NCBI RefSeq assembly: GCF_002797575.1 | Contig: NZ_PGTX01000003.1 | Span: 186,001 to 250,000 of the forward strand | Reading direction: 5' to 3' | From: Polynucleobacter brandtiae | GTDB lineage: Bacteria > Pseudomonadota > Gammaproteobacteria > Burkholderiales > Burkholderiaceae | DNA length: 64,000 nt | Shown: positions 18,971-29,665 of the stretch, one piece after another | Layout of the letters: each line of letters starts with the position of its first letter | Position numbering within the stretch: position 1 is the first letter of the stretch | Made by a program: the position numbers and the translations under genes | The notes under the pieces: model-generated | Databases searched by the model: none | What the model saw: the letters and a program-made list of their open reading frames with translations, nothing else | Told to the model about the DNA's origin: nothing

Positions 18971-20128
18971 ATGAAGTCTGAGACTTATGACATCGTGATT
19001 CAAGGCGGCGGCCCAGTTGGCCTAGCCTGCGCTGCATGGTGTTTACAGAAATTCCCTGATGTCAGTCTCACTCTATTGGATCGCAACCCGCTCAATGATG
19101 CGGATTTAGTGGCGGGTGATAGTAGAGGCACCGCCCTCTCTCACGGCAGTAAATTACTGCTTGATACGATCCATGCTTGGCCTATTGATTGCGCTGATAT
19201 TCACAGCGTACATGTATCGCAAGCCGGTCGCTTTGGTCGCGCACTCATGAAGCGTGAAGAGTTAAATCAAGATGCACTCGGACATATTGTCCGCTACCGT
19301 GATATCCACCTTACGCTTCGTCAGGCACTGAGAGCAATTCAAGCCCACAGCCCAAATTTTGTATGGCAACAAGTTGAGGCAAACAAAGACTTTGGCGATA
19401 TCCATGGGCGAGTTGTGGTGCACGCCGAAGGTGGACTCTTTAAAACCCAAGACTGGGTTGAATCTGGGCGAGACTATCAGCAATCGGCTTTAGTCGGCTT
19501 GGTTGAAGTTGAAAAGGCCATCCCCCATCAAGCATGGGAGCGTTTCACTCCGGAAGGCCCTTTAGCAATTCTGCCTAGTCACTTTGGTCCGCACACCCTT
19601 AATTTAGTTTGGTGCGGAAGTCCAGATGCTTCACAAGCGCGACTCGCATTAGATGATGCTGATTTTTTACGCAGCCTGCAAACAGCATTTGGCTCACGCG
19701 TTGGGCAATTTTTAAAAATACGAGACCGCCGCCTTTACGAGTTAGGCCTGAACTACCGCAAAGAAATTACCTCTAGTAATGAGGCGTGGATTGGTAATGC
19801 TGCGCAGGCTTTGCACCCTGTAGCTGGTCAAGGTCTTAATCTAGGGTTCAGAGATGCCTATCTCTTGGCGGAAAAGCTCAGCATGCTGTTCTCCCTCATG
19901 GATGTACAACAGACTCCAGCTGCAATTGAGGAGGCCCTGCATGAATATGCCCAAAGCCGAAAAGTAGATCGAATGGCTACTATTGGCCTTACGGACTTTA
20001 TGGCGAGAGTATTTACTTCTGATCTAGCCCCCATCGTATTAGCCCGGGGATTGGCTTTATCGGCCCTACAGTGGCTTCCCCCAGTCAAAACAGCCTTAGC
20101 CCGGCAAATGATGTTTGGTAGGCGCTAA
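18971..20128 (+). CDS. FAD-dependent hydroxylase of the UbiH/UbiF/COQ6 family
   Basis: Flavin monooxygenase likely to add a hydroxyl group to the ubiquinone ring. The N-terminal Rossmann motif VIQGGGPVGLACA binds FAD, and the C-terminal family motif GNAAQALHPVAGQGLNLG contacts FAD ribityl and pyrophosphate. Its 385 residues are normal. The ring position (C5, C6 or C1) cannot be read from sequence, so no symbol is given. It begins 2 bp after pepP. The 157 bp downstream carry no gene, only an inverted repeat before dusB. Confidence 0.87.
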   Translation: MKSETYDIVIQGGGPVGLACAAWCLQKFPDVSLTLLDRNPLNDADLVAGDSRGTALSHGSKLLLDTIHAWPIDCADIHSVHVSQAGRFGRALMKREELNQDALGHIVRYRDIHLTLRQALRAIQAHSPNFVWQQVEANKDFGDIHGRVVVHAEGGLFKTQDWVESGRDYQQSALVGLVEVEKAIPHQAWERFTPEGPLAILPSHFGPHTLNLVWCGSPDASQARLALDDADFLRSLQTAFGSRVGQFLKIRDRRLYELGLNYRKEITSSNEAWIGNAAQALHPVAGQGLNLGFRDAYLLAEKLSMLFSLMDVQQTPAAIEEALHEYAQSRKVDRMATIGLTDFMARVFTSDLAPIVLARGLALSALQWLPPVKTALARQMMFGRR

Positions 20129-20188
20129 GGCCTCGTAACACGCTGATGAGCTAGTCAAGACCGGCAAGCTTGATGGAATCTTATTTCC

Positions 20189-20217
20189 TAAATCTGCCTA
20201 TTTTTTAAGCAGATTTA
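20189..20217. promoter_or_regulatory. 9-bp inverted repeat upstream of dusB-fis
   Basis: TAAATCTGC (20189-20197) and GCAGATTTA (20209-20217) form a perfect 9-bp inverted repeat around an 11-base A/T-rich loop. It is not followed by a T-run on the plus strand, so it is not a normal terminator for the gene upstream. A possible promoter (TTTTAA, then TATGCT 17 bp later, near 20205-20233) overlaps its right arm, which would suit an operator. That role is inferred. Confidence 0.35.
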
Positions 20218-20285
20218 ACCCTATTTATGCTAAAGTGACAGCCTTTCCAGTACTCAATAAATTTGCACAAGCCAAAAAAACAATA

Positions 20286-21302
20286 ATGAAGATCGGCCAA
20301 CACCTTCTTGCAAATAGACTATTTGTCGCCCCAATGGCGGGGGTAACTGACCGCCCATTTCGGCAGCTATGCAAAAAGCTGGGCGCCGGCTATGCCGTAT
20401 CAGAAATGATTGCGTCTAATGCCCTACTCTGGAAAAGTGAAAAAACCCAGCGTCGCGCCAATCATGAGGGAGAGTTCAATCCCATTGCTGTGCAAATTGC
20501 TGGCGCGGATCCACAAATGATGGCTGCTGCAGCTCAACTCAATAGAGACAATGGCGCACAAATTATTGACATCAATATGGGCTGCCCCGCTAAAAAAGTA
20601 TGCAATGTTGCTGCCGGCTCCGCCCTACTCAGAGATGAGCCTTTGGTACAGCAGATTCTGGAAGCGGTGGTCCAAGCCGTTGGTGTAGGTCCTGATGCTA
20701 TTCCGGTAACTTTAAAAATTCGTACTGGCTGGGATCGTGAAAATAAAAATGCCATTGCCGTAGCGCAGCTTGCCGAAAAAGCAGGCATCTCGATGCTCAC
20801 GGTTCATGGTCGCACCAGAGCAGATCTCTATCATGGAGAAGCAGAATATGAAACGATTACAGCGGTAAAAAATAGCGTCGCTATTCCGGTTGTGGCCAAT
20901 GGTGATATCACCACCCCAGAAAAAGCAGCCTTAGTTTTGCAAGTTACCGGTGCTGATGCCATCATGATTGGCCGTGCCGCCCAGGGTCGCCCTTGGATTT
21001 TCCGTGAGATTGATTATTTTTTGAAAACAGGTGACAAGCTACCTACACCACAAATTAATGAAATTCAAGAGATTATGAATAGTCATTTGATTGACCACTA
21101 TGAGTTCTATGGTGAATATGTTGGGCTACGTACTGCACGGAAACATATTGGTTGGTATTGCAAGGGCTTACGAGATTCACATGCCTTTAGACAAAGAATG
21201 AATACCGCTGACGATTGCAAAGCGCAATTACAAATGGTCAATGACTTCTTTACTGAGATGAAGTCCCATTCAGATCGCTTGCTTTTTTTAGAGGCCGCTT
21301 AA
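20286..21302 (+). CDS. dusB: tRNA-dihydrouridine synthase DusB
   Basis: FMN-dependent reduction of uridine to dihydrouridine in tRNA. The TIM-barrel shows FVAPMAGVTDRPFR at the start, the catalytic-cysteine motif INMGCPAKKVCN, and the FMN-phosphate region VVANGDITTPEKA ... GADAIMIGRAAQGRPW. The frame is open to 20235, but the ATG at 20286 (MKIGQHLLANRLFVAPM) matches DusB starts and gives 338 residues. The fis gene follows, as in E. coli. Confidence 0.94.
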   Translation: MKIGQHLLANRLFVAPMAGVTDRPFRQLCKKLGAGYAVSEMIASNALLWKSEKTQRRANHEGEFNPIAVQIAGADPQMMAAAAQLNRDNGAQIIDINMGCPAKKVCNVAAGSALLRDEPLVQQILEAVVQAVGVGPDAIPVTLKIRTGWDRENKNAIAVAQLAEKAGISMLTVHGRTRADLYHGEAEYETITAVKNSVAIPVVANGDITTPEKAALVLQVTGADAIMIGRAAQGRPWIFREIDYFLKTGDKLPTPQINEIQEIMNSHLIDHYEFYGEYVGLRTARKHIGWYCKGLRDSHAFRQRMNTADDCKAQLQMVNDFFTEMKSHSDRLLFLEAA

Positions 21303-21372
21303 CTCACTATTTTTTATGTTCTGCATTTCACTGTATCTAATATTTTAATTTAGCGCAAAACACTACTTACCC

Positions 21373-21612
21373 ATGACTACCAAGCATCCTATAACTGAGT
21401 GTATCGAGACTCAGCTGCAACAATACCTTGATGACCTCAAAGGCACGCCACCCTCAGACCTCTATCAAATGGTGTTAGCAGTTGTAGAAAAGCCGATGCT
21501 GGAATTAGTCATGCAGCATGCGAAACAGAATCAGTCCTTAGCGGCTCAGTATTTAGGCATCAATCGCAACACACTTCATAAGAAACTTGCTGAGCATCAG
21601 CTACTCAAGTAA
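21373..21612 (+). CDS. fis: Fis-family nucleoid/regulatory DNA-binding protein
   Basis: A 79-residue protein with the Fis helix-turn-helix at its C terminus ([19 protein letters not shown]), shorter than the 98-residue E. coli Fis because the N-terminal beta-hairpin arm is reduced. Fis bends DNA and modulates rRNA promoters, recombination and replication; the role here is inferred. The dusB-fis pairing supports the name. It is separated from purH by 43 bp. Confidence 0.88.
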   Translation: MTTKHPITECIETQLQQYLDDLKGTPPSDLYQMVLAVVEKPMLELVMQHAKQNQSLAAQYLGINRNTLHKKLAEHQLLK

Positions 21613-21655
21613 TACCCCTTTCACATTTTTTATTCACCTAATACCCTCGCCCAAT

Positions 21656-23236
21656 ATGATCCGTACAGCCCTACTTTCCGTCTCCGATAAAAATGGCATT
21701 GTGGCCTTTGCCAAAGCCCTTCATGAGCAAGGCATTCGGCTTATTTCTACAGGTGGAACGGCAAAGCTATTAGCTGAGAATCATTTGCCCGTTGTCGAAG
21801 TATCTTCCTTAACCAAGTTTCCTGAAATGCTAGATGGTCGTGTCAAAACACTGCACCCGATGGTTCATGGCGGATTATTGGCCCGTAGAGACCTGCCCGA
21901 GCATATGGCCGCACTGAAAGAGCATGGAATTGATACGATTGATATGCTGGTGATTAACCTCTATCCATTTAATGAGACGATTGCCCGTGAACACTGCTCA
22001 TTTGAAGATGCAATAGAGAATATTGATATTGGTGGCCCAGCAATGTTACGTGCTGCTGCTAAAAATCATCAAGATGTCACGGTGCTCATTTCACCTGAAG
22101 ACTATGAGCCTGTCTTAGCAGAAATGAAAGTTAATCAGAATGTAGTCTCCTACAAGACTAATCTGCGTCTTGCTAAAAAAGTATTTGCGCACACGGCCCA
22201 ATATGATGGCGCTATTGCTAACTACTTAAGCGCATTAGGTGATGATCTGGATCACAAAGCTCGATCAGCATATCCAGCCGTTCTGCACCTCGCTTTTGAG
22301 AAGGTCCAGGAAATGCGCTATGGTGAGAACCCACACCAATCCGCAGCTTTCTATAAAGATATTCAAGCGGTAGAAGGTGCCTTAGCAAACTATCACCAAT
22401 TGCAAGGCAAGGAGCTCTCTTACAACAATATTGCAGACGCAGACTCCGCTTGGGAATGCGTTAAGAGTTTCTCAAATCAGGCTGGAGGTGCTGCAGCCTG
22501 CGTCATCATTAAACATGCAAATCCTTGTGGTGTTGCTGTTGGCGATCATGCCTTGGAAGCCTATCAAAAAGCATTTAAAACTGATCCGAGTTCGGCCTTT
22601 GGTGGAATCATTGCTCTTAATGTTCCCTGTGATGGCTTAGCAGCCCAAGCTATTGCCAAGCAATTTGTTGAAGTGTTGATTGCACCAAGGTTTACAGATG
22701 AGGCTAAAGTCATCTTTGCTGCTAAACAAAATGTCCGCTTATTAGAAATTCCGTTGGGCGTTGGATTTAATAGTTTTGATTTTAAAAGGGTTGGGGGTGG
22801 CTTACTTATTCAATCCCCGGATGCTAAAAATGTACTGCAAAGTGAGATGCGGGTTGTTAGCAAAAGATTGCCTACCCCGAGTGAAATGCATGACATGATG
22901 TTTGCTTGGCGGGTTGCAAAATTTGTGAAATCGAATGCAATCGTGTATTGCGCTAACGGGATGACTTTGGGTGTTGGTGCCGGCCAAATGAGTCGGGTGG
23001 ACTCTGCTCGTATGGCTAGCATCAAAGCAGAGAATGCCGGTCTGAGTCTTAAAGGCTCAGCCGTTGCGAGTGATGCCTTCTTCCCCTTCCGAGATGGTTT
23101 AGACGTGGTTGTGAACGCCGGCGCATGCTGCGCTATTCAACCAGGTGGCAGTATGCGTGATGATGAAATCATTGCCGCTGCAGATGAACATGGTATTGCG
23201 ATGATCTTTACTGGCACCCGTCACTTCCGTCACTAA
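21656..23236 (+). CDS. purH: Bifunctional AICAR transformylase / IMP cyclohydrolase PurH
   Basis: Catalyses the last two steps of IMP synthesis. The N-terminal MGS-like IMP cyclohydrolase domain ([33 protein letters not shown]) is followed by the AICAR transformylase domain with the catalytic Lys-His pair in [13 protein letters not shown]. The frame extends upstream to 21587, overlapping fis, but the ATG at 21656 ([12 protein letters not shown]) is the canonical start and gives 526 residues. Confidence 0.97.
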   Translation: MIRTALLSVSDKNGIVAFAKALHEQGIRLISTGGTAKLLAENHLPVVEVSSLTKFPEMLDGRVKTLHPMVHGGLLARRDLPEHMAALKEHGIDTIDMLVINLYPFNETIAREHCSFEDAIENIDIGGPAMLRAAAKNHQDVTVLISPEDYEPVLAEMKVNQNVVSYKTNLRLAKKVFAHTAQYDGAIANYLSALGDDLDHKARSAYPAVLHLAFEKVQEMRYGENPHQSAAFYKDIQAVEGALANYHQLQGKELSYNNIADADSAWECVKSFSNQAGGAAACVIIKHANPCGVAVGDHALEAYQKAFKTDPSSAFGGIIALNVPCDGLAAQAIAKQFVEVLIAPRFTDEAKVIFAAKQNVRLLEIPLGVGFNSFDFKRVGGGLLIQSPDAKNVLQSEMRVVSKRLPTPSEMHDMMFAWRVAKFVKSNAIVYCANGMTLGVGAGQMSRVDSARMASIKAENAGLSLKGSAVASDAFFPFRDGLDVVVNAGACCAIQPGGSMRDDEIIAAADEHGIAMIFTGTRHFRH

Positions 23237-23266
23237 TTTAACAACGAGAAAAGTTAAATTAATAAC

Positions 23267-23785
23267 ATGCGCTGGATAGGAATTGACCCGGGTCTTCGTG
23301 TCACTGGTTTTGGTGTCATTGACGTCGATGGGCAAAAACTGACTTATGTCGCCTCTGGGACGATCGAAAGTGGTGACCCTGCTCAAGGTTTGCCAGAAAG
23401 ATTAGGCATCCTGTACGCTGGCATTAAAGAGGTTTTAGAAACGTACCATCCAGAAGCCGCTGCAATTGAAGAGGTCTTTCTGAATGTCAATCCACGATCT
23501 ACCTTAATGCTTGGGCAGGCCAGGGGGGCCGTGATTGCTGCCCTCGTCTCTGAAAAACTCTCCGTTGCTGAATACAGCGCTCTTCGAGTCAAGCAATCTA
23601 TTGTTGGGACTGGGCGTGCAGCCAAGCCGCAAGTTCAGGAGATGGTGAAACGTCTCCTGAGATTGAGCCGTGCTCCGGGAACGGATGCTTCTGATGCTTT
23701 AGGTGTAGCGATCTGCGCAGCCCATCATGCCCAGATTCCGAAAGCCATTAGCGTTGCATTAGCGCCTAAGAAACGCAGCAAGTAA
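23267..23785 (+). CDS. ruvC: Holliday junction resolvase RuvC
   Basis: RNase H-fold endonuclease that nicks Holliday junctions symmetrically. The acidic residues are visible: D7 in GIDPGLR, Glu in AAIEEVFLN and the C-terminal Asp pair in [11 protein letters not shown]. It has 172 residues, normal for the family. It lies between purH and ruvA, with 27 bp to ruvA, forming a ruvC-ruvA-ruvB cluster. Confidence 0.97.
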   Translation: MRWIGIDPGLRVTGFGVIDVDGQKLTYVASGTIESGDPAQGLPERLGILYAGIKEVLETYHPEAAAIEEVFLNVNPRSTLMLGQARGAVIAALVSEKLSVAEYSALRVKQSIVGTGRAAKPQVQEMVKRLLRLSRAPGTDASDALGVAICAAHHAQIPKAISVALAPKKRSK

Positions 23786-23812
23786 TCTCATCACAGGTTA
23801 ATATCTCATAAT

Positions 23813-24394
23813 ATGATCGGTCGCATCCAAGGCATTCTTGTATCCATTCACCCTCCTCGCCTACTAATAGATTGTCAGGGAGTTGGATATGAGATTGACG
23901 TACCTATGAGTACTCTGTACCAGCTCCCGGAGGTCAATCAAAAAATTACCTTGCTAACGCACTTCCAGGTTCGTGAAGATGCTCAGCAGCTCTTTGGTTT
24001 TGCAACAGAAACAGAGCGTGCAGCTTTTAGGGCTTTAATCAAAATTAGTGGTGTTGGATCTCGTACTGCTTTAGCGGTGCTATCGGGTATGAGTGTCGAT
24101 GAGCTAGCTCAGGCAATTGCCATGCAAGAAGCGGGTCGCTTGACCCAAGTACCTGGTATCGGCAAAAAGACTGCTGAACGCCTTTGCTTGGAGCTAAAAG
24201 GAAAGCTGATCGCAGGACTGGAACTAGTCCCCGGAAAATCAAACGCTATTGAAGCTAGTAGTGAAATACTGCAAGCACTCCTTGCGCTGGGATACTCTGA
24301 GAAAGAGGCGCATCTAGCCCTCAAACATATCCCGGCTGATAGCTCAGTCTCGGATGGTATCCGAATGGGTTTAAAGCACCTCTCTAAGTCTTAA
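23813..24394 (+). CDS. ruvA: Holliday junction branch migration protein RuvA
   Basis: Tetrameric junction-binding subunit that loads RuvB. An N-terminal OB-fold ([28 protein letters not shown]), a helix-hairpin-helix pair in the middle ([16 protein letters not shown] and [16 protein letters not shown]), and the C-terminal RuvB-interacting domain are all present in 193 residues. It is followed by ruvB after 20 bp. Confidence 0.97.
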   Translation: MIGRIQGILVSIHPPRLLIDCQGVGYEIDVPMSTLYQLPEVNQKITLLTHFQVREDAQQLFGFATETERAAFRALIKISGVGSRTALAVLSGMSVDELAQAIAMQEAGRLTQVPGIGKKTAERLCLELKGKLIAGLELVPGKSNAIEASSEILQALLALGYSEKEAHLALKHIPADSSVSDGIRMGLKHLSKS

Positions 24395-24414
24395 ATAAGC
24401 ACTACACTTGTTAC

Positions 24415-25488
24415 ATGGCAATACATACCGAAGACTTGAGCGCTATTCCTGAAGACTTACCAGAATCTGCTTCAGATCGACTGGTGAGTGGGGCCGTTGG
24501 TAATTCAGAGGCCATCTTCGAGAGAGCCTTACGCCCAAAACAGTTAGATGAATACGTTGGCCAAACTAAGGCACGAGCCCAATTAGAAATTTTTATTGCC
24601 GCTACTAGAGCAAGAGAAGAAGCGCTAGATCACGTCCTTCTTTTTGGGCCTCCTGGCCTAGGTAAAACCACCCTGGCACACATCATTGCGCGGGAATTAG
24701 GTGTGAATTTACGCCAAACTAGTGGACCTGTCTTAGATAGACCCGGTGATCTTGCAGCCCTGCTCACCAATCTTGAAACTAATGATGTACTTTTTATTGA
24801 TGAAATTCATCGTCTTTCTCCGGTAGTAGAAGAGATTCTGTATCCAGCCTTAGAGGACTACAGTCTTGACATCATGATCGGCGAGGGCCCTGCTGCACGT
24901 AGCGTAAAGATTGATCTGAAGCCCTTTACCTTAATTGGTGCAACAACGCGCGCAGGCATGCTAACCAACCCATTACGTGATCGTTTTGGCATTGTCGCTA
25001 GGCTCGAGTTCTATACCACCGAAGAACTCACCAAAATTATTAATCGCTCTGCCAATTTACTCAAAGCCAAGATCGATCCTGCTGGTTCTGTCGAAATTGC
25101 TAAACGTGCTCGTGGCACTCCTCGCATTGCCAATCGCTTGCTGCGTCGCGTACGAGACTATGCAGAGGTCAAAGGCACTGGTGTCATCACCAAAGACATA
25201 GCCGATGCCGCACTCAAGATGCTAGATGTTGATCCTAGTGGATTTGATGTGATGGACCGAAAGTTACTCGAGGCTATCTTGCATAAATTCGATGGTGGCC
25301 CAGTTGGTATCGATAACTTAGCTGCTGCTATTGGTGAAGAGCGCGACACTATTGAAGATGTTCTAGAGCCCTACTTAATTCAGCAGGGATATTTGCAGCG
25401 TACCTCGCGCGGACGAGTCGCCACCCGCCAAGCCTATGCCCATTTTGGACTGACACCACCCATTGGATCTGTTGGTTCAGAAGGCTAG
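24415..25488 (+). CDS. ruvB: Holliday junction branch migration ATPase RuvB
   Basis: AAA+ motor that drives branch migration with RuvA. Walker A is [13 protein letters not shown], Walker B is [10 protein letters not shown], sensor 1 lies in [12 protein letters not shown], and the arginine finger region is [10 protein letters not shown]-terminal winged helix ends in [16 protein letters not shown]. It has 357 residues. It converges on tyrS with 32 bp between the stops, and no clear terminator is visible there. Confidence 0.98.
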   Translation: MAIHTEDLSAIPEDLPESASDRLVSGAVGNSEAIFERALRPKQLDEYVGQTKARAQLEIFIAATRAREEALDHVLLFGPPGLGKTTLAHIIARELGVNLRQTSGPVLDRPGDLAALLTNLETNDVLFIDEIHRLSPVVEEILYPALEDYSLDIMIGEGPAARSVKIDLKPFTLIGATTRAGMLTNPLRDRFGIVARLEFYTTEELTKIINRSANLLKAKIDPAGSVEIAKRARGTPRIANRLLRRVRDYAEVKGTGVITKDIADAALKMLDVDPSGFDVMDRKLLEAILHKFDGGPVGIDNLAAAIGEERDTIEDVLEPYLIQQGYLQRTSRGRVATRQAYAHFGLTPPIGSVGSEG

Positions 25489-25520
25489 AGACCTAGATAT
25501 CCAGCCTATCGCTATAGACT

Positions 25521-26753
25521 TTACTTCAGTGTTACCTTAGCAAAGCGGCGTTTTCCTACCTGTACTAAGTAAACTCCTGCCGCCAGCTTCATTGCTTTGT
25601 CGCTAACGGTCGCACCATCGATCTTCACACCATTTTGCTCAAGATTGCGGTTTGCTTCAGAGGTGGATGGTGTTAAACCAGTGGCTTTAAGCAGATTTGC
25701 AATGCCCATTGGTGCACCCTCTAGACTTACTTCAGGAACATCATCTGGAATGCCGCCCTTAGCTCGATGATTAAAATCTTCTAGCGCTTTTTCTGCAGCA
25801 GCTTCCGAATGAAAGCGGCTAACAATCTCTTGACCGAGTAATACTTTGCAATCGCGTGGATTACGACCGGCAGCTATCTCTTGTTTCATGAGATTGATTT
25901 CTGCCAAGGGGCGGAAAGAAAGTAATGTGAAGTAATCCCACATCAGATCATCTGAAATACTCATGAGTTTGCCAAACATCTCGCTTGCGGGCTCGCTGAT
26001 GCCGATATAATTGCCTTTAGACTTACTCATTTTCTCAACGCCATCCAACCCTACCAACAAAGGCATTGTCAAAATACATTGTGGTTCTTGGCCATACTCA
26101 CGCTGAAGCTCGCGGCCTACCAAGAGGTTAAATTTCTGATCAGTGCCACCAAGCTCAAGATCGCTCTTTAAGGCCACGGAGTCGTATCCCTGCATGAGTG
26201 GATACAAAAACTCATGTACTGAGATCGGCACTCCGCTTCGATAGCGCTTTGTGAAATCATCCCGCTCTAGCATTTGAGCAACCGTATATTTTGCTGCCAA
26301 CTGAATCATGCCGCGCGCCCCCAAGGGATCGCACCACTCACTGTTGTAGCGTACTTCTGTTTTAGCAGGATTAAGAACCATACTAGCCTGACGATAATAA
26401 GTCTGCGCATTGACAGCAATTGCTTCTGCAGTTAAAGGCGGCCTAGTGGCATTGCGACCAGACGGATCACCAATCATGCTGGTGAAATCCCCAATCAAGA
26501 AAATCACGGTATGACCTAAATCTTGAAGCTGCCGAAGCTTATTGAGAACAACCGTATGCCCAAGATGAATATCGGGCGCCGTTGGATCTAAGCCTAACTT
26601 AATCCGCAAGGGTACGCCTGTAGCTTGGCTTTTTGCCAGCTTCTTAATCCAGTCTGCCTCAACCAGTAGCTCATCAGAGCCCCGCTTAGTGACTTCAAGG
26701 GCTTCAAAAACTGCAGGAGTTAGTGGATATTGTTGTTCTGGTTTACCCGTCAT
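25521..26753 (-). CDS. tyrS: Tyrosine--tRNA ligase (KMSKS type)
   Basis: Class I synthetase charging tRNA-Tyr. The HIGH-like motif is HLGHT and the second signature is KMSKSKGN, placing it in the TyrZ-like subgroup and not with E. coli TyrS (KFGKT). An S4 RNA-binding domain forms the C terminus ([20 protein letters not shown]). It has 410 residues. It is divergent from anmK across an 89-bp gap. Confidence 0.96.
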   Translation of the reverse strand: MTGKPEQQYPLTPAVFEALEVTKRGSDELLVEADWIKKLAKSQATGVPLRIKLGLDPTAPDIHLGHTVVLNKLRQLQDLGHTVIFLIGDFTSMIGDPSGRNATRPPLTAEAIAVNAQTYYRQASMVLNPAKTEVRYNSEWCDPLGARGMIQLAAKYTVAQMLERDDFTKRYRSGVPISVHEFLYPLMQGYDSVALKSDLELGGTDQKFNLLVGRELQREYGQEPQCILTMPLLVGLDGVEKMSKSKGNYIGISEPASEMFGKLMSISDDLMWDYFTLLSFRPLAEINLMKQEIAAGRNPRDCKVLLGQEIVSRFHSEAAAEKALEDFNHRAKGGIPDDVPEVSLEGAPMGIANLLKATGLTPSTSEANRNLEQNGVKIDGATVSDKAMKLAAGVYLVQVGKRRFAKVTLK

Positions 26754-26842
26754 GCGTTATCGTTTCACCGAGTCGGTTAAATTAGTATTTATATTGCTCA
26801 AGCATAATTGTCGCATTCCTGAGAACAAAACTCTGATACCGT

Positions 26843-27973
26843 ATGAATAAGCTCCGTTCCCTCTACATTGGACTCATGTCTGGCACTAGTCTGGACGGAA
26901 TTGATGCCGTGCTTGCAGAGCTAGGCTCCGATGGAGAGACCAATCTGATCAGGTCAGTGAGCGCCCCATTCACCCCAGAATTACGCAAAGCCCTCTTCGA
27001 ACTTCAAAGCCCGGGCCCAAACGAGATCCACCGTGAAAACCAAGCTGCGAATGCCCTGGCAATCAGTTACGCACAAACCATCCAACAATTACTCACTCAA
27101 TCTGAGCTGACCCCCTCCGATATCAAGGCTATTGGTGCGCATGGTCAAACTATTCGTCATCAAGCAGACCTACCTCATCAGTTGGCCTATACCCATCAGA
27201 CCCTCAATGCAGCCCTTCTAGCAGAGTTAACTGGGATTGAAGTGATCGCTGACTTTAGAAGTCGTGACCTGGCCGCAGGGGGGCATGGAGCACCGCTAGT
27301 GCCTGCTTTTCATCAACAGCAATTTGGCTCAGGTCAAAATATTGCCGTCCTTAATTTAGGAGGCATTGCCAATCTCACACTCCTACCCATAAATGGAGAG
27401 GTCACCGGTTTTGATTGTGGTCCAGGAAATATATTGATGGATGCCTGGATCTCAGATCAGCAAGGACACGCATTTGATCGAAATGGATTATGGGCATCAC
27501 AAGGTAAAGTACATCCAATATTGCTGAATAAGATGCTGTCAGACACATTTTTTACTAAAGCTCCACCAAAGAGTACGGGGCGAGATGACTTTCATCTGAC
27601 ATGGCTACAACAACAAATCGGTTCTGACAACATCCACGCCGAGGACGTCCAAGCCAGCCTTTTGCATTTAACGGTTCACTCAGCTTTACAAGCCTTAAAG
27701 TGCTATGCACCCCAAACCCAAAAGCTCATTATTTGTGGGGGTGGCGCACGCAATGGGATGTTGCTAGAGGCATTTAAAACCTACTCTGCAGCATTATTTA
27801 ATAATAACCTCAAGATTGTGACTAGCGATGTACTAGGGGTTGATCCACAGCTAGTAGAGGCCCTTGCTTTTGCTTGGTTGGCATGGGCTCATAAAGAAAA
27901 ACGGCCAGCAAATTTGCCGGCCGTAACGGGTGCGAAGGGCCCTAGAATTTTAGGCGCTTGCTACCCAGCTTAA
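26843..27973 (+). CDS. anmK: Anhydro-N-acetylmuramic acid kinase AnmK
   Basis: Converts 1,6-anhydro-MurNAc from turned-over peptidoglycan to MurNAc-6-phosphate. The ASKHA-fold N terminus GLMSGTSLDGIDAVL is diagnostic. Other motifs are GHGQTIRHQ (read as GAHGQTIRH), NLGGIANLT, and CGGGARNGMLL near the C terminus. It has 376 residues. With amgK-murU it completes part of a muropeptide sugar recycling route. The last 70 bp of the gene contain, on the opposite strand, a terminator-like hairpin for erpA. Confidence 0.95.
   Translation: MNKLRSLYIGLMSGTSLDGIDAVLAELGSDGETNLIRSVSAPFTPELRKALFELQSPGPNEIHRENQAANALAISYAQTIQQLLTQSELTPSDIKAIGAHGQTIRHQADLPHQLAYTHQTLNAALLAELTGIEVIADFRSRDLAAGGHGAPLVPAFHQQQFGSGQNIAVLNLGGIANLTLLPINGEVTGFDCGPGNILMDAWISDQQGHAFDRNGLWASQGKVHPILLNKMLSDTFFTKAPPKSTGRDDFHLTWLQQQIGSDNIHAEDVQASLLHLTVHSALQALKCYAPQTQKLIICGGGARNGMLLEAFKTYSAALFNNNLKIVTSDVLGVDPQLVEALAFAWLAWAHKEKRPANLPAVTGAKGPRILGACYPA
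27893..27924 (-). terminator. Intrinsic terminator for erpA, embedded in anmK coding sequence
   Basis: Bases 27901-27924 form a near-perfect 24-base palindrome (ACGGCCAGCAAA / TTTGCCGGCCGT, one mismatch). On the minus strand it is followed at once by TTTTCTTT (27900 to 27893), the layout of a Rho-independent terminator. It would end leftward erpA transcripts about 80-110 nt past the erpA stop, inside the 3' end of the convergent anmK. Confidence 0.65.
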
Positions 27974-28004
27974 GTAAATGTAAGACTGCTCTTTAGCTGA
28001 TTCT

Positions 28005-28391
28005 TTAAGCAGAGAAAGAAGAGCCGCAACCACAGGAAGAACTTGCATTTGGATTCTTAATCACAAACTGTGATCCATTGATATCTTCTTTGTAGTCAAT
28101 CTCAGCGCCAACCAAATATTGGAAGCTCATTGAATCAACCAATAAAGTAACGCCATTCTTTTCAAAAAGGGTGTCGTCTTCGTTTACGGCATCATCAAAT
28201 GTGAAGCCATATTGAAAGCCTGAACAACCGCCTCCCTGAACAAAGACGCGCAGTTTGAGTTCTGGGTTGCCTTCTTCAGCAATCAAATCTGCAACCTTGG
28301 CTGCAGCACTATCGGTAAACACCAATGGTGTTGGTGGTTCAGCAAAATCTTGAACCGCTGTGCTTGTTTCTTGAGTAGCTAATTGGGTCAT
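28005..28391 (-). CDS. erpA: Iron-sulfur cluster insertion protein ErpA
   Basis: A-type carrier that delivers Fe-S clusters to apoproteins. The three conserved cysteines are C56 ([11 protein letters not shown]) and C120/C122 ([10 protein letters not shown]) near the C terminus. The 128-residue length includes a short N-terminal extension before the HesB domain. The Shine-Dalgarno AGGAG lies just upstream of its ATG. It sits between argC and the convergent anmK. Confidence 0.93.
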   Translation of the reverse strand: MTQLATQETSTAVQDFAEPPTPLVFTDSAAAKVADLIAEEGNPELKLRVFVQGGGCSGFQYGFTFDDAVNEDDTLFEKNGVTLLVDSMSFQYLVGAEIDYKEDINGSQFVIKNPNASSSCGCGSSFSA

Positions 28392-28471
28392 GGTTTACTC
28401 CTAATTCAAATGACAATGGTTTATTTTAGGCCTTTAATGGCCTGCGTGCCAAAAGGTCTTTATCCCATCAG

Positions 28472-29530
28472 CTAGGGTGATACAGCAATTTGAGTCAATC
28501 CAGTCGTCTCAGGTAGGCCAAACATCAAGTTTAAGCACTGAACGCCCTGACCCGAGGCCCCCTTCACCAAATTGTCCTCAACCACCAAAATAACCAGGGT
28601 ATCGCCGTTTCCAGGCCGGTGGACGGCAACCCTTAATCCATTACTTCCCCGTACAGAACGCGTTTCTGGGTGGCTACCTGCAGGCATAACATCCACAAAA
28701 GGCTCATCTTGATAGAAATGCTCATATAACGCTTGATAGTCCACGCTCATACCTACCTCAGTTAGGCGGGCATAAATGGTCGAATGAATGCCGCGTACCA
28801 TCGGTGTAAGGTGTGGCACAAATGTCAGACCAATCTGATCATGACCTGCAATTGCTTTTAATCCCTGAACGATTTCCGGGAGATGGCGATGGCCTTTAAC
28901 GCTGTACGCTTTAAAGTTATCACTCGCTTCTGACAGCAAGGTTCCGATCTCGGCCTTGCGTCCAGCGCCTGACGTCCCAGACTTTGAATCAGAAATAATG
29001 TGCGTACCATCAATCAACTGACTCCCACCGGTAGACTTTTGGGATAGTAACGGTGCCAAACCGAGTTGCACAGAAGTAGGGTAGCAACCAGCCAAACCAA
29101 CCACTCGGGCTTTTTTAATAGCCTCCCGATTGATTTCCGGCAAACCATAGACTGCTTCGGCCAAAATCTCTGGGCAACTATGCTCCAAGCCGTACCACTG
29201 TGCAAACTCTTTCACATCTTGCAAACGAAAATCCGCAGCAAGATCCAAAATCTTAACCCCAGCAGCTAAGAGTTCTTTTGCTTGCGCCATAGCAACTCCA
29301 TGGGGGGTAGCAAAAAATACCGCATCACATTCCGTTAGCTTTGCATCATCGGGGGTAGAAAATTTCAGATCAATACGACCCCGTAAAGATGGGAATAGAT
29401 CTGATACTGGTAAACCAGCTTCTGTGCGTGAGGTAATCGCCGTAATCTGCACCTCTGGATGCTGCGCCAAAAGACGCAAGAGCTCAACGCCGGTATACCC
29501 CGTGCCACCTACAATGCCAACCTTAATCAT
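28472..29530 (-). CDS. argC: N-acetyl-gamma-glutamyl-phosphate reductase ArgC
   Basis: NADPH-dependent reduction of N-acetylglutamyl phosphate in arginine synthesis. The Rossmann motif [18 protein letters not shown] is at the N terminus. The catalytic cysteine lies in [12 protein letters not shown] and a conserved His in [10 protein letters not shown]. The open frame reaches 29572, but the ATG at 29530 ([14 protein letters not shown]) has a GGAGAAAA Shine-Dalgarno and matches family starts, giving 352 residues. Confidence 0.96.
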   Translation of the reverse strand: MIKVGIVGGTGYTGVELLRLLAQHPEVQITAITSRTEAGLPVSDLFPSLRGRIDLKFSTPDDAKLTECDAVFFATPHGVAMAQAKELLAAGVKILDLAADFRLQDVKEFAQWYGLEHSCPEILAEAVYGLPEINREAIKKARVVGLAGCYPTSVQLGLAPLLSQKSTGGSQLIDGTHIISDSKSGTSGAGRKAEIGTLLSEASDNFKAYSVKGHRHLPEIVQGLKAIAGHDQIGLTFVPHLTPMVRGIHSTIYARLTEVGMSVDYQALYEHFYQDEPFVDVMPAGSHPETRSVRGSNGLRVAVHRPGNGDTLVILVVEDNLVKGASGQGVQCLNLMFGLPETTGLTQIAVSP

Positions 29531-29612
29531 GCTTTTCTCCGAAATACAAAGCGAACGCAATACTGTAATCACGCCACAGAATAAATACTACCCAATCTCT
29601 TCATTGTAGAAA

Positions 29613-29639
29613 CAAAAAGGGCCGCTTGCGCGACCCTTT
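29613..29639 (-). terminator. Intrinsic terminator of the rplM-rpsI operon
   Basis: AAAGGGCCGC (29616-29625) and GCGACCCTTT (29630-29639) form a 10-bp stem with one C-A mismatch and a TTGC loop. On the minus strand the hairpin is followed by TTTTTG, giving a T-rich tail. It lies 27-50 bp past the rpsI stop, so it should end rplM-rpsI transcripts before argC. Confidence 0.75.
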
Positions 29640-29665
29640 CATCAAACTTTAGCGACTGAAAGAAA

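Noticed and set aside
28392..28471. Possible terminator between argC and erpA (AGGCC/GGCCT repeat)
   Set aside because: Stem is only 5 bp and is followed by A-rich, not T-rich, sequence on the minus strand.
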